Source: Nilaparvata lugens (Eukaryota; Arthropoda; Insecta; Hemiptera; Delphacidae). From it: 64,000 nt of DNA. The stretch lies in NCBI RefSeq assembly GCF_014356525.2, contig NC_052507.1:1054001-1118000 (forward strand), read 5' to 3'. Each line of letters opens with the position of its first letter. Positions within the stretch are counted from its first letter, which is position 1. The notes under the pieces are model-generated. The model ran no database searches, was not told the DNA's origin, and saw only the letters and a list, made by a program, of their open reading frames with translations. A program made the translations under genes and the position numbers. Shown piece after piece: positions 21,283 through 32,842 of the stretch.

Positions 21283-21914
21283 AGTGTATGTGCGTCTGTT
21301 TACACGATATCTCATCTCCCAATTAACGGAATGACTTGAAATTTGGAAATTAAGGTTTAAAGTCCTTACACTATAAGGATCAGACACGAACAATTTCGAT
21401 CTGATGCAATTCAAGATGGTGGCTAAAATGGCGAAAATGTTGTCAAAAACATGGTTTTTCGCGATTTTCTCGAAAACGGCTCCAACGATTTTGATTGAAG
21501 TTATACCTAAAATAGTCATTGAAAAACTATATCAACTGCCACAAGTCCCGTATTTGTGAAAATTTCAGGAGCTATGCAAAGTTTGAGTTTAGATTTCCAA
21601 TTATCAGGTCTCAGATATAATTCGATTGAGCATAAAAATCTATTCAATAAATGTATTTTCCACCTATATTTGGAAATAAGCTTGAAATTTGAGAAAATGC
21701 GATTATCCAATTATTGCAAACTGTTGGCAACTGTTGATTCTATTAAATTATTCACTATGAAGAGATAGCAGACCTCGTGTTTCTCCCGCGTTATTGCCCT
21801 GTCACCAGCTGGCTCAGATCTTTGAATAGTAGACATGAGATGCGCGGGTATACTAGCGTCAGGTGATCAATTTTCATAGCGGCAAGGAAAGTTGTGTGAG
21901 TGCGCCACACCAGA
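21107..21914 (-). mobile_element. Family A repeat, copy 3
   Basis: It is full length on the minus strand, with both termini, the asymmetric inverted repeat and a long GT run at 21,233-21,278. Open frames within it (for example 21,163-21,519) encode a His-Thr run from the microsatellite and are not genes. Confidence 0.85.
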
Positions 21915-21988
21915 TTTTTGTGGTACCATTCACCATTAGAACTTCAAAAATTCCATACTCATCTCTGGTCTGATACCCTAGATCCTTT

Positions 21989-22239
21989 GGAGTGATCCGT
22001 GGTCTAGTGGATAGAGTGCTTGCGTAGCAGCATAGAGATCCCGGGTTCAAACCCTCTCACAACCAAACGTTTTTTAACCAGATCACTCCCGCGTTATCGG
22101 ATGGGCACGTTAAACTGTCGGTCCCGGCTGAAGTATGATAGTCGTAAGGCCCATTGACGGCTCAAATTATATATTCAGGCGGTGGAACCTTCCCGCAAGG
22201 GACTCCCCACCAACAAAAGCCATACGAATTTACTTTTTA
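21989..22239 (+). mobile_element. tRNA-derived SINE (family F), copy 2
   Basis: The A and B boxes and body match copy 1. Perfect 11-bp target-site duplications CTAGATCCTTT lie at 21,978-21,988 and 22,240-22,250. They fix the 5' end at GGAGTGATCCG. Confidence 0.92.
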
Positions 22240-22250
22240 CTAGATCCTTT

Positions 22251-22876
22251 TCGAAAAAATCGGCAAAAATCCTCAAATTCTTGCCGAGTTGATGTGTATG
22301 GCATGTGAATTCCGAGTTGATGTGGAAGCTGATAGGAACAGCGCGAGGTTTGTGAGATATATTGACAGCCTCGTATGGAAACGCCGAGAGAATTTTCATG
22401 AAAATGCGCTTTGTGTTTTCCGAGCGCCAATGTAATTAAAATGCCAAAATGAAAAAGTAATTGAGCTGTTTGCCATTGCTAGCAACCCAAGCCGATGGAG
22501 GTCGAAGATTTATCGTGATTTAGCGACCGACAAGTTCAAAGGGCTGGAGAGAAAGAGGAGGTGGAGAAGAGAAAGAGAGTGAGTGAGATAGAGTGAAAGA
22601 GGAAGTGATAGATAGAGGAGAGAGGGAGAAAAAAAGACACAGAGTGAGGATCCGTAAGAAGGGGGAGAAACAGAAAAGGCAAAGAAGGAGGAGTGAAAGT
22701 AAGAGAGAAGAAAGAGAGAGCGATTGATTGATTGATTATATGCCTTTATTAGGGCGGAATTAGGACTCCTGGTCCTCTCTGCCACACAACACTTTACAAA
22801 AGAAGACAAATTTACATAAGAACAGAAGAATAGAGAACAGAAACACAATAACAGAGAGAGAGAGAGAGAGTGTGTG
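22251..22876. other. Unassigned DNA, GA-rich tract and retroelement tail
   Basis: Positions 22,251-22,530 are unassigned and not repeated here. A GA-rich tract runs from 22,540 to 22,720. Positions 22,722-22,790 are a reverse-strand retroelement tail, with (AATC)n adjoining CCCTAATAAAGGC on the minus strand, as at 38,042 and near 53,750. A GA run at 22,852-22,871 leads into K. Confidence 0.5.
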
Positions 22877-23162
22877 ATTGATTGATTGAGTACTTTATTT
22901 ATGTAGATTACAATATACTGGCTTATACACTTATATACAATAGCTTACAATACAGCAAAATTATAGATGAATTTACATAATATAGACTAAGAAGATAATT
23001 ATCGAACTGTATATGATATGAAAAAGCAATTTGTAATATAATAACTATAGATAATAATCATATTGTTATGCATCTACATAAATTGGCGGAGCTTTGGACA
23101 TATCAATGTCCATTCTTCGGAAAGAATATTAGAAATATCCTCCCCACTAACTCTCTACCAAA
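22877..23162 (-). mobile_element. K unit, copy 2
   Basis: The (AATC)n tail is at 22,877 and the other boundary is at ACCAAAAG, 23,162, next to GA repeats on both sides. The conserved hairpins are present. Confidence 0.85.
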
Positions 23163-23912
23163 AGAGAGGAAAGAGAGAGAGAGAGAGAGATAGAGAGAGA
23201 GAGAGCGATCGCATAAGAAAGATTTTGTGAGGAAGAGAGATAAAAGAGAGAGAGAGAGAAAGAGAGATAGAAGGATAGAGTGAGGGCACAGAAGAAAGAC
23301 TGGGAGGAAGAGAGAGAGGAGTGAGTGAGAAGGTGGTGGAAAAGATAAAGATTGAGAAAGAGAAAAAGTGACAGAGAGAATGGAGAGAATGGAGAGAGAC
23401 AGAGAAGGCACAGAAGAAAGAGTGTGAGAGAGAGATAAGAAAGATAGAAGGTGATGGAAAAAGTAAAGAGAGAAGAGGGAGTCACAGAGAAGGTACAGAA
23501 TAAAGAGTGGGAGAAAGAGGGAGAGAGAAGAGAGAGAGATAGAGTGACAGAGTGGGAGAGTGTGAGTGCACACAAAATAGTGTGGGAGGAACAGAGAGGA
23601 TTGAGAGAGAGAGTGCGGGAGAGAGAGATTGAGAACACAGAAGAAGGAGGTAATGAAGAAGAGGTTAGAGAGAGGGAGAGAGAGACAGTTATGTTGGTGG
23701 GAATGTGAGAGGAAAAGAGTCTTACAAAAAATCGAGTTTGTTAAGAGAAAAAAGGGGAAAATGCAAGAAGAATGGGCAATTGCCAGGGAGCAAATTTTTC
23801 ACCCCAAAACCTTTCCTTTACTTGTCTCTACACTGAATCCTTATTCTCCCTCTAACTTCATTTGGTTCTCACTAAATACGACTCAGCTCATTCATCAAGA
23901 TTGAAATACTAT
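23163..23912. repeat. GA-rich satellite
   Basis: Purine-rich DNA with a loose unit of about 120 bp, seen as CACAGAAGAAAGA followed by AAGGTGRTGGAAAA, recurs from 23,285 to 23,640. Open frames on both strands are Arg/Glu or Ser/Leu low complexity. Positions 23,710-23,912 are unassigned. Confidence 0.7.
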
Positions 23913-24836
23913 AGTGAGGTCCACGTTATAATGGCAGTGGATGAAGATAGGAGAACAACGTTGCCGATCCTCTGTCTTGACAATGCCTTCTATAGACGGT
24001 AGCTTATACAGGTTTATTGATGAAATATTAACTGTTCATTCTACTCTAGAACAATCAATTATATTTTATTAAGCGAGAAATTATATTTTCGCCACACTGC
24101 ACAGAAAGCAGCTGTTTCCCAGTCCCTACATAGATCTGAAAGACATTGTTTGCAGACGACTCTCGTCTGACGTCAGAACAGGTTTCTTTCCGGCCTAGGC
24201 CGGAAACAGTACCCTTTCCAGCCGCTAACATGGAACTAAGAGAGGTGATCAAAAAACTTCTCATTATTTGTGTTCATTATTCAATAATCAAAACATCTAT
24301 AATAATATCATCTTATTGTCATTTGAAAGGATAAAAAAGTATAGATTCAATCTCCCACATAATTGAACATCATCTTTGAGGTTATTTAGACAAATCAGAT
24401 AAAAAAGAAAAATACTTGGACATGATATTCAGATTATCTCAGATTTGCTAGAGCTATCACCTTCCACTTCTGCTTCCGAAAGTGCTTAGTAGACAACTAT
24501 TCTCATAAATATATATTGTTTTTTTTTGTATGTGGCGAAAAATAACGTGGTGTGAACCGGCCTACGGCCTCGGACTTGAAAACCGATTACGAGCCGGAAA
24601 AATTTCATTTTCTGCTCTAGGTGCGAAATATACTATTTCCAATGATTTCATTATGAATTTTCATAATAAGGATGAAATATTTTGTTAATAAAATATTAAT
24701 ATTCTACATTATTAAAAGACGATTTGTCAACAGAACAAAGCGAGAAAGAGATAGCGCTATCCGCTTTGTTAAATGATAGACAAGGATAGCAATACCATCG
24801 CTAATCAAACACTGCCATTATAGCGTGGATCTCTCT
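23913..24836 (+). mobile_element. MITE C split by family E
   Basis: The left part ends near 24,083. The right part resumes at about 24,637 (TTTCCAATGATTTC) and runs to the degraded TIR at 24,836. The break lies at the same C position as the D insertion at 18,530. Confidence 0.8.
24084..24636 (+). mobile_element. Family E, copy 1
   Basis: It begins TTTTCGCCACACTGCAC and ends GTGCGAAATATACTAT, with short imperfect terminal inversion around TTTCGC. It includes GTCTGACGTCAGAACAGG, GCCTAGGCCGGAAA and CCTACGGCCTCGG blocks. Compared with copies 2 and 3 it lacks a stretch before CCTACGGCCTCGG. Non-coding. Confidence 0.8.
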
Positions 24837-25089
24837 AACGGTAGAGTGAGAGAGATGATTTGGCTTTGTTCTGCGGTAACTCAGAGTGTAGACGGAAAAA
24901 GAAAAGTCTAGACAAGAAGAGAAGTGAAAAGAGAAATAATCTGTTGTCTCTCAATTTCACGAGATGGGAGACAGACTGACGTTTGGAGCTGTCAGATAAT
25001 TTACGTTGTTTCAATTACTGCAGAATACAGTTACTATATCAGGGAATAATATAGTTTTAGTAATACAGACTAAACACAAGGCATGATGT

Positions 25090-25446
25090 AGTGAGGTCAG
25101 TGTTTGATTAGCAATGGTATTACTATCCTTGTCTATCACTCAACAAAGCAGATAGCGCTATCTCTTTCTCGCTTTGCTCTGTTGCCAGACCATCTTTTAA
25201 CAATGTAGAATATTAATAATTGACAAGATATTTCATCTTAATCATGAAAATTCATTATGAAATTATTGAAAAATGAAATTTCTTGCTTAATAAAATATAA
25301 TTGATTAGTTCAAACGAGAATTAATAGTTAAGATTACATCAATAAAGCGGTATCAGTTACCCTCCTTAGAAGGCATTGACAAGACAGAAAATCGGCAACG
25401 TTGTTTTTCTATCTTTCTTCACTGCCATTATAACGTGGACCTCACT
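25090..25446 (+). mobile_element. MITE C with a partly deleted left TIR
   Basis: The left end reads AGTGAGGTCAGTGTTTGATT, so the inner 15-18 bp of the TIR are missing. The right TIR is intact. The flanks 24,837-25,089 and 25,447-25,660 are unassigned. Confidence 0.8.
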
Positions 25447-25660
25447 TGTGAGAGCTAGCTAAATTGGAGAATGTCGTTTCGCTTCAAACTGTTTAGAAAC
25501 AGATTGGTAACACAGATAAATTGTCAGATTATAGTTTATGAAGCTCTTGATGAAATTAATTGGCTGTATAATTGAAAGATATTGAACTTTCTCGAGGTTA
25601 CAGATAGTATAATCGTGACTAGAATAACCTAATGACCTTAAATCTACTTCTGAGCTATTG

Positions 25661-26003
25661 AACTAGTTTTCGAAATTATTTGAAAGTCAAAAATTTGCAA
25701 TTAAATTAAGGTGACCTCGTTAAAATATTCAAGTTTACCTGTATTTAGTGGTAGATTTGAACATCATATTGCTTAAAAGTTCAAAATAATTTTAAAAAAA
25801 TTTCAAAGCTAGTTAAGTTGGCAATATCAACTGGTTTTCGAAATTATTTTCAAGTCAAAAATTTGCAATTAAATTAAAGGTGACCTCGTTCAAATATTCA
25901 AGTTTACCTGTATTTAGTGGTAGATTTGAACATCATACTGTTTAAAAGTTCAATATAATTTTAAAAACTTTTAAAAGCTAGTAAAGTTGGCAATTTCAAC
26001 TAG
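25661..26003 (+). repeat. Tandem duplication, 168-bp period
   Basis: Unit 1 is 25,661-25,828 and unit 2 is 25,829-26,003, clearly recent, with few substitutions. Both begin AACTRGTTTTCGAAATTATT. MITE C starts directly after unit 2. Confidence 0.9.
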
Positions 26004-26004
26004 A

Positions 26005-26346
26005 TGTGAGGTCCACGTTATAATGGTAGTATCTCATTGAAATTGGTGTTGCTTTCCTTGTCTATCATTCGACATAGTAGATAACTTTATCTTTTTCCAG
26101 CTCCTCAACGTTGTTCCTTAACAAAGTGGATATATAATTAACAAAGTATCTAATCTCAATCATAGAAATTCATCATTATTGATCACTGAAATATATATTT
26201 TATTGAGAAATAGGATATAATTGATTATTCGAAACAAAAATGAACAGTTATATCTACCACATCTGTTATACATCAGATATACCGGTATCCACTATAGAAG
26301 GTCGAGAATCGGCCGAGGCAGAGAATCGGCAACGCTGTTTCCCTAT
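26005..26346 (+). mobile_element. MITE C, right end truncated
   Basis: The left TIR GTGAGGTCCACGTTATAATG is present. The copy stops at CCCTATCTTTTCCC without the right TIR. Confidence 0.8.
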
Positions 26347-26527
26347 CTTTTCCCAAATTTTAATTGAGACATGACAATAAAATAAATCACAATTGAATGG
26401 TACAAGAGGCAACTTAATATTATGTAATAATTCTATTATATTCGGTTTTTAATCAAATCGAATTCAAAATTTCAAGTTTTTTTATTTCTTCAAATAAGTG
26501 CAATATTTCTTAAGTTCTTCATTCATT

Positions 26528-26778
26528 GTGATACATTCTGTAATTCATTTGAAGTATTATATCAACCTTCGAAATCCAAAATCTTCAAATAATTATTCCT
26601 GGACCAAAAATCAAGTGACGAACTGTGTGTGATTTATCATAACCTCAACCTTCGGACAACATCAACATTTTAACAAAATTTTCAGAGAGAAATAGAACAG
26701 ACTCAGCCTAGTTTTTCCTTCAATTCCATTAAATATATTATGATTGTAGTATTTTGTACAATAAATGAATAAATAAAA
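26528..26778 (+). mobile_element. Retroelement 3' end L, copy 1
   Basis: It matches 54,168-54,411 over about 245 bp, with CAACATCAACATTT and CTCAGCCTAGTTTTTCCTTC blocks, and ends in an (ATAA)n-like tail after TACAATAAAT. This is the form of a 5'-truncated non-LTR element reduced to its 3' UTR. No coding part is left. Confidence 0.65.
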
Positions 26779-27530
26779 TTTCTGGACTGAAAAGTGGACT
26801 CAAATCAATTCAAGTGGATAGCATAACCTATAATTTTCATTCATTCACACCTCTACCTTCATTGTATTATCATTTATCTCATCATCATCATCTAGGCTTA
26901 AAATACTTCTAGAAAGTCGCCCTTGTAAAATAATAAATAGATAAATAAATATAACAACTTATTAGATGTGGGATTGTGCAAGATAAAGTGGAGTTCAAAA
27001 AATATCTAGTCTTGAATGTTTGTTTTATAATAGATTATCCACAAACATAGACTTAAGGAACTGGAATCTTGGCTGAAATTGATTCGGCTCAAGTATGTGC
27101 TACAAGCTTCATAGTATAAAGTTACAAGCTTAGTCACAAGCTAGTTACAAGCTAGTTACAAGCTTTATTTAGTACAATATAGCATTGTCTCAACGTTATA
27201 TTGGGAGACTTAAAGCCTTTCAAAGTGAATCACATACTTTTTCAAAACATCAATAGAAAAGAATGCTATTGACACAAACACGACAATCCCTATGATGAAG
27301 GGGTTTAGGAATGACCACAGAGTTACACAGTGACCTATTTTGAGACATTTAAGAGAATATTGCATTTTTTCTGTTATGGAAAACGTAATACCAGAGGTAG
27401 TGAAAAGCGAGAAATATTCAGCTACAAAACTGACCAACACATTCTGTGGTTAGACCAACCGCATTTCTCTGTGACATACGGGAAACATGGAATTCGGGTT
27501 GAAAGCTCAGTACGGTACAGTTTTTTTTAA
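26779..27530. other. Unassigned AT-rich interval
   Basis: At 27,107-27,170 an about 11-bp unit (GTTACAAGCTA) repeats about four times. The overlapping frames at 27,210-27,440 (reverse) and 27,330-27,530 (forward) have no recognisable domain. Position 27,531 starts a Helitron-like element. Confidence 0.4.
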
Positions 27531-28370
27531 TCTATCAATAATATGAGAAAGGAAAGAACTGGCTTATACACGTACGGGATAGGAAAAATCCTAAACTATC
27601 AAACGGACAACTTCTGATTATATTATGTTTATATGTTTGTATTTCACCGAATCTCGAAAACGGCTCTAACGATTCTCACGAAATTCAGAACATAGTAGGT
27701 TTATTTTCGATTGCACTAGGTATCATTCCTGGGAGAACTTCGCTAAAGGACATTAGATTGATAAATTTTTATTCATCCATGGAAAAACAGCTGATAATAA
27801 TTATTTCTTCGTCTGTTGGTGATGGAAGTGAGTGATCGAGTTCATGTGTGTGGGACTGTGTCAAATTTATGACTCAGCTGTTGAACTTTTGTAATCATTC
27901 AATCAGGTACTTAGTGCCGGTTGCAAAAAAGCCGGGCTATTTTCAATCCTGATTAATTCCAGTAGATCAATCTTATTGAAATGTTCTTTTCTGATTCGGT
28001 TCACGTGAAGTTAATCAGGATTAAAATTCAACCGGCTTTTGTGCAACTGGACCTTTGTGAGGGAAATTTTTGCATTCCTCTGGGAATTAATCTTAATTTA
28101 CTGTGATCAGATAGAACATTCTGTATGAATGTTATTATAATCTCTTCTTTCGTAATATTTTTTTTTGCTTTTGTACTCCAGAGCGAAGCTCGATCCCCGA
28201 GATTATGTTTGACGCATCATCACGTCTGGACTACTGGACTGATTAACTTGAAATTTTGCATATAAATTCTTGATCAACCGAGGATGGTTATAAGCCTGTA
28301 TCAAACTTTTCAAGATTCCACTTGGTCAAGTTTTAGAAAAGACCTTCGGGGAGCACGGGTTTTCTGCTAG
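27531..28370 (+). mobile_element. Helitron S-like element, interrupted by MITE P
   Basis: It starts A-TCTATCAATAATATG and ends AGCACGGGTTTTCTGCTAG-T, with a short AGCA/TGCT stem before the terminal CTAG. The interior holds AAACGGCTCTAACGATTCTC (27,658-27,677) and ACTACTGGACTGATTAACTT (28,230-28,249). A 140-bp MITE P sits at 27,913-28,053. The pairing of this 5' end with this 3' end is inferred. The 28,1xx-28,370 part clearly matches the copy at 41,507. Confidence 0.5.
27913..28053. mobile_element. MITE P, short copy 2
   Basis: Its ends TGCCGGTTGCAAAAAAGCCG and complement share the P terminal pattern with an ATCCTGATTAAT block. The interior is only about 50 bp. Confidence 0.75.
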
Positions 28371-28465
28371 TCTATAATATAATAGAGGGAAGATTCGTCC
28401 TATACATGCAGTGGATAGGAAATTCACAAATGAAGATGCATCATCACGTCTCAACTACTGAAAAA
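28371..28465 (+). mobile_element. Second Helitron S, 5' part, head-to-tail with the first
   Basis: TCTATAATATAATAGAGGG starts immediately after the CTAG of the preceding element. It continues through GATAGGAAATTCAC and CATCATCACGTCTCAACTAC, then is lost near 28,465. Confidence 0.6.
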
Positions 28466-28695
28466 AAGGCAGATACAACCTATTGGAAATAATTCACAGA
28501 AAATAATTTTTCAATATTTTCTTTTATTTATTTATACTCCATCTCCTCAATCATTAAGGGGGAGGTGATCTACTTCTTCTTCTTTTCTTCTTATCATTAT
28601 TATTGTTATTCCTCTTCTCCTACTTCTCCTTCTCCTTTACTCCTTCTTCTCTTCCTTCTTCTCCGTCTCCTTTCGCTTTTCGTTCATCTGGTCGT
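28466..28695. other. CT-rich tract
   Basis: Mixed CTT/CCT/CTTTT repeats run from about 28,570 to 28,690. No gene is seen. Confidence 0.6.
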
Positions 28696-28982
28696 GTGTT
28701 AATGAGAAGGATATTTAATATCCTTCTAAAAGATTCGACAATAATTTGTTGAAGCACTGCCGATTTATGAAGTTACATCACATTATTATATTATCGTTAT
28801 TCTAATTCTATCATTATTCATTATCATTATTCTAATTGCATTCTATATTCATTCGCATTGATTGATTATTTTTACTTTGTGAAATTCGTTGAATAACTAG
28901 CTTTATCGTCATTTAATATAATTTGGTGTATAAGCCAGTAAATATTGTAACATCCTACATAAATAAAGAAATCTAATCCTAC
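28696..28982 (+). mobile_element. K-related retroelement 3' end, copy 1
   Basis: It shares the 3' block GTGTATAAGCCAGTA...CATAAATAAAG with K but has a different body and an (AATCT/AATCC)-type tail. Near its start AAGGATATTTAATATCCTT is a perfect palindrome, in the same relative place as the K hairpins. It lies between CT-rich tracts. A second copy is at 43,090. Confidence 0.6.
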
Positions 28983-29699
28983 TCCTTATTCTTCTCCTTC
29001 TTTCTCTCCTCCTCCTTCTTTTTCTTTTCCTTCTCCTCCCTTTCTCCGTCTTCTCATTTATTGGGGAGAAACCCTCAGTCACTCATGCTCCACCATACAA
29101 CTGAATTAATGTTTGTGATTACATTTTGACACAAGCTGTGAGTCCAAGAAGGCACCAGAGCAAGGCAAGCTGTTCTTCTGTGAAAACTCGCATAAGGGCG
29201 GATAACAACCCGTAGTCCAGGAGAGAGTGAGAGGGAAATAGAGAAATGGATAGGGAAAGAAAAAGGAGAAAGTGAAGGTAAATAGGGTAAAGGAGGAGAA
29301 GAGAGAGAGAGAGAGAGAGAGTGTGAAGGATGAGAAGAGAATTCTCAGTCCATGGAGAAAGGATTGAAGAGGAAAAGAGAGAAGTGAAAGGAAGGGAAAT
29401 TATCGAAGGAAGGGGGAAGAAAAGGTAAGGGGAAGAAAAGGGGAAGAAAAGGAGAAGGGATAAAGGGGAGGAAATAAGGGAAAAAGAGAGAGAGAGGAAA
29501 GGATGAGAAGAGAAGGGCGCAGTGCAACAACTATTGTCAAGGGGGTAGAGCTTCTAATTTCACTTTCAAATTTGGCTCGTTTTGAACAGATAGCACGTCT
29601 GGCCAAAGTCCCCCTGCAATACACGCAATAGGCAACCCGCCTGACGTTCCTACACATTCACGTCTTCAAGAAGACAGTAGTTTTCTCTATTTTTTTCCT
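28983..29699. other. CT-rich then GA-rich low-complexity DNA
   Basis: CT-rich DNA to about 29,060 is followed by about 180 bp of mixed sequence and GA-rich DNA at 29,230-29,515. The reverse frames there are Phe/Pro/Ser low complexity. Positions 29,520-29,690 are mixed and unassigned. Confidence 0.5.
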
Positions 29700-29916
29700 G
29701 CTTCTTCTTCTTCTTCTTCTTCTTCTTTTTCTTCTTCTTCATTATCTTCTTCTTCATAATCATCATAATCATACTCATCATCATCATCATCATCTTCTTC
29801 TTCTTCTTCTTCTTCTTCTTCATCTTCTTCTTCTTCTTCTCTTCTTCTTCTTCTCTTCTTCTTCTTCTTCTTCTTCTTCTTCTTCTTCTTCTTCTTCTTC
29901 TTCTTTTTCTTCTTCT
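29700..29916. repeat. (CTT)n with a CAT-rich core
   Basis: CTT repeats enclose (CAT)n at about 29,757-29,790. Reverse frames give Lys/Glu/Arg runs from the repeat only. Confidence 0.95.
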
Positions 29917-30840
29917 TCGACACGTCGAACAGAGCACCCGACTTGAATAACCAATGCACACTACAATCGACTAATTCACGCTCTCTCTCACTCTCTAGCT
30001 CTCTGACCCTTGTTTACTCTCTCACTCACTCTATCTCGTTCACTCTTTCTCCGTCTTACTTCCTCCTTCTCCTACCTCTCTTTTTTCTTCAATCATCTTC
30101 CTGTCGTTACATAACCTGTAACCTCTATTATTCGTTTTCTTCTGTGATAAAAAAATGAATCTTAATCAATCAAATAAAAAAATGAATCTGTGAATACAAG
30201 AATTGAAACTAAAAAAATTATAAGTTAAGATCAAAGATAAATTTAATATATGGAAATAATTACCTAAAAAAAAAAACAACAGAAATAAGAAAAAAAAACA
30301 TTTAAAACAAATAACATTATTAAAAAGTCTAGAGTGTATAAATCTTCAGAAGAATGATAGGAAAAATATAATTTCTGATAAAATAAATATAATTATTCCT
30401 ATTTTAATTATTTCTTTGACAGTTCTTTTATGGTCACCTTTAATTGAAGATTCTCGTTTTACATCACGTCATCATTAAGTCTTCCCCTGTTACTATGTAC
30501 ATTTTTTTTCTCATGCTTAATTCAAAGCAGAAATTTCAAATAACTCGTTGATCAATTTGAGGATTTAACTCGTTAATTTATTAGTAAGTACAGTGGCATT
30601 GTTCTCTCGAAAAGGTGTTACAACACATTCTTCAGCTGTATTCATTTCTTCAGATAAATTTCTGCATTTTTTCTAATATCGAAGCTGTTGATCCTTGGAT
30701 ATTTGTGAAAAAATAAAGGTTTCACTATCAACAGTATATCCAACAAATTTTTGACATCCAACGGTACAACACCAATTTCACATAAAGAATAAAATTAGAA
30801 AAATAGATAGCTCTAATTTTTCTACAATTTCATATCATTT
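29917..30840. other. CT-rich then AT-rich unassigned DNA
   Basis: CT-rich to about 30,090, then strongly AT-rich with no family shared elsewhere and no credible frame. Confidence 0.4.
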
Positions 30841-31760
30841 AGTGAGGTCCACGTTATAATGTATTTCTATCCTTGTCTATCATTGAACAAAGCAGATAGC
30901 GCTATCTCTTTCTCGCTTTCCTCTGTTGCCAGAGCGTCTTCCAACAATGGGGAGTTGATATAGTATATTTCGCACCTAGGCCCGAAAATGAGACTTTTCC
31001 GGCTCGAAATCTGTTTTCAACACGGCCTCGGACTAGAAAAGATTGAGAGCCGGAAAAACATTTTTGCCCGTAGTGCGAACGCTATTTTTCGCCACACACA
31101 AAAATAAACAATATATAAGAGAATAATTGTTTATTGAGCACTTCCGAAAGCAAAAGTGGAAGGTCATGGCTCTAGCAAATCTGAGGTAATCTGAATATCA
31201 GGAAATCGTCCAAGTATTTTTATTTTTTATTCTGATTTGTCTAAATAACCTAAAAGATTATGTTCAATTATGTGGGAGGTTGAGTTTATACTTTTTTATT
31301 TTTTCAAATGACAATAAGATGATATTATTATAAATGTTTTAATTATTGAATAATAAACTCAAATAATAAAAAGTATTTGATCAGCTGTTTTAGCACACTT
31401 GAAATTTAGCGGCCGGAAAGGGTACTCTTTCTGGCCTTAACCGGAAAGAAACCTGTTCTGACGTCAGACGAGAGTCGTCTGCAAACAATGTCTTTTGGAT
31501 CTACGTAGGGACTGGAAAACAGCTGCTTTCTGTGCAGTGTGGCGAAAACTAATTTACAAAATATCTAATCTTGCCTATGGAAATTCATTATGAAGTTATT
31601 GAAAAATGAAATTTCTTGCTTGATAAAATATAATTTATTACTTCAAACGAGAATGATCATTACATTAATAAACCGTTATCAGTTACCCTCCATAGAAGGC
31701 ATTGACAAGACAGAGGTTCGGCAACGCTGTTCTCCTATCTTTCTCCACTGCCATTATAAC
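30841..31760 (+). mobile_element. MITE C split by family E (reverse)
   Basis: The left TIR AGTGAGGTCCACGTTATAAT is followed by a small deletion. C sequence stops at about 30,959 and resumes at 31,550 up to a right TIR truncated after CCATTATAAC. The insertion point differs from that of the copy at 23,913. Confidence 0.8.
30960..31549 (-). mobile_element. Family E, copy 2
   Basis: On the minus strand it begins TTTTCGCCACACTGCAC and ends GTGCGAAATATACTAT. Near full length and colinear with the copy at 57,740. It includes the internal TGTGGCGAAAAATAGCGTTC block. Confidence 0.85.
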
Positions 31761-31965
31761 TATGGCATAGATGATATACTCACCAACTTGAGTAGTAGCT
31801 AGTAGATAGAGGATTCCATAAAATTCAACTTTTTATTTGTTTGTTTGAAATAAATTGCAATATTGGTCGATTGGATTGGAGCTAGAAAAAGATAGAGCTA
31901 TCAACTCACTATAGTAAAAAATATATTTAATGAAAACACTGGAATATTGTCAAAACTATTTATGT

Positions 31966-32112
31966 TTTTACTTTCCTTGCCCTATTACCATAGGTAAGGA
32001 AAGTATTGCTTTCTGAAAAAAAATTAAGGTACCTCAATTTCTGAATTTCTATACGTTTCAAGGTCCCCTGAGTCCAAAAAAGTGGTTTTTGGGTATTGGT
32101 CTGTGTGTGTGT

Positions 32113-32172
<60 letters not shown>

Positions 32173-32842
32173 TATAAGTGTATGTGCGTCTGTGTACACG
32201 ATATCTCATCTCCCAATTAACGGAATGACTTGAAATTTGGAACTTAAGGTCCTTACACTATAAGGATCCGACACGAACAAATTCGATCAAATGCGATTCA
32301 AGATGGCAGCTGAAATGGCGAAAATGTTGTCAAAAACAGGGTTTTTCGCGATTTTCTCGAAAACGGCTCCAACGATTTTGATTAAAGTTATACCTAGAAT
32401 AGTCATCGATAAGCTAAATCAACTGCCACAAGTCCCATATCTGTAAACATTTCAGGAGCTCCACCCCATCTATGCAAAGTTTGATTTTAGATTTTCAATT
32501 ATCAGGCTTCAGATACAATTTAAACGAGAAAATTCGAGTGGAAAAGATTGAGCATGATAATCTCTACAATTAATGTCACGAACATTTTCACCTAAAATTA
32601 AAAATAAGCTCGAAATTCGAGAAAATGTGATTATCCAATTATTGCAAACTGTTGGCAACTGTTTATTCTATTGAATCATTCACTATGAAGAGATAGCAGA
32701 CGTCGTATGTCTCCAGCGTTATTGCCCTGTCACCAGCTGGCTCAAATCTTCGAATAGTAAACTTGAGATGCGCGGGAACACTAGCGTCAGGTGATCAATT
32801 TTCATAACGGCAAGGAAAGTTGTGTGAGTGCGCCACACCAGA
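31966..32842 (-). mobile_element. Family A repeat, copy 4
   Basis: Full length on the minus strand with both termini and a long GT run at 32,101-32,165. On the plus strand AAACGGCTCCAACGATTTTG at 32,361-32,380 is the shared module discussed in the findings. Positions 31,761-31,965 before it are unassigned. Confidence 0.85.

Noticed and set aside
21163..21519. 118-codon reverse frame with a His-Thr run
   Set aside because: It lies within family A and crosses its GT microsatellite. Equivalent frames in other A copies are broken.
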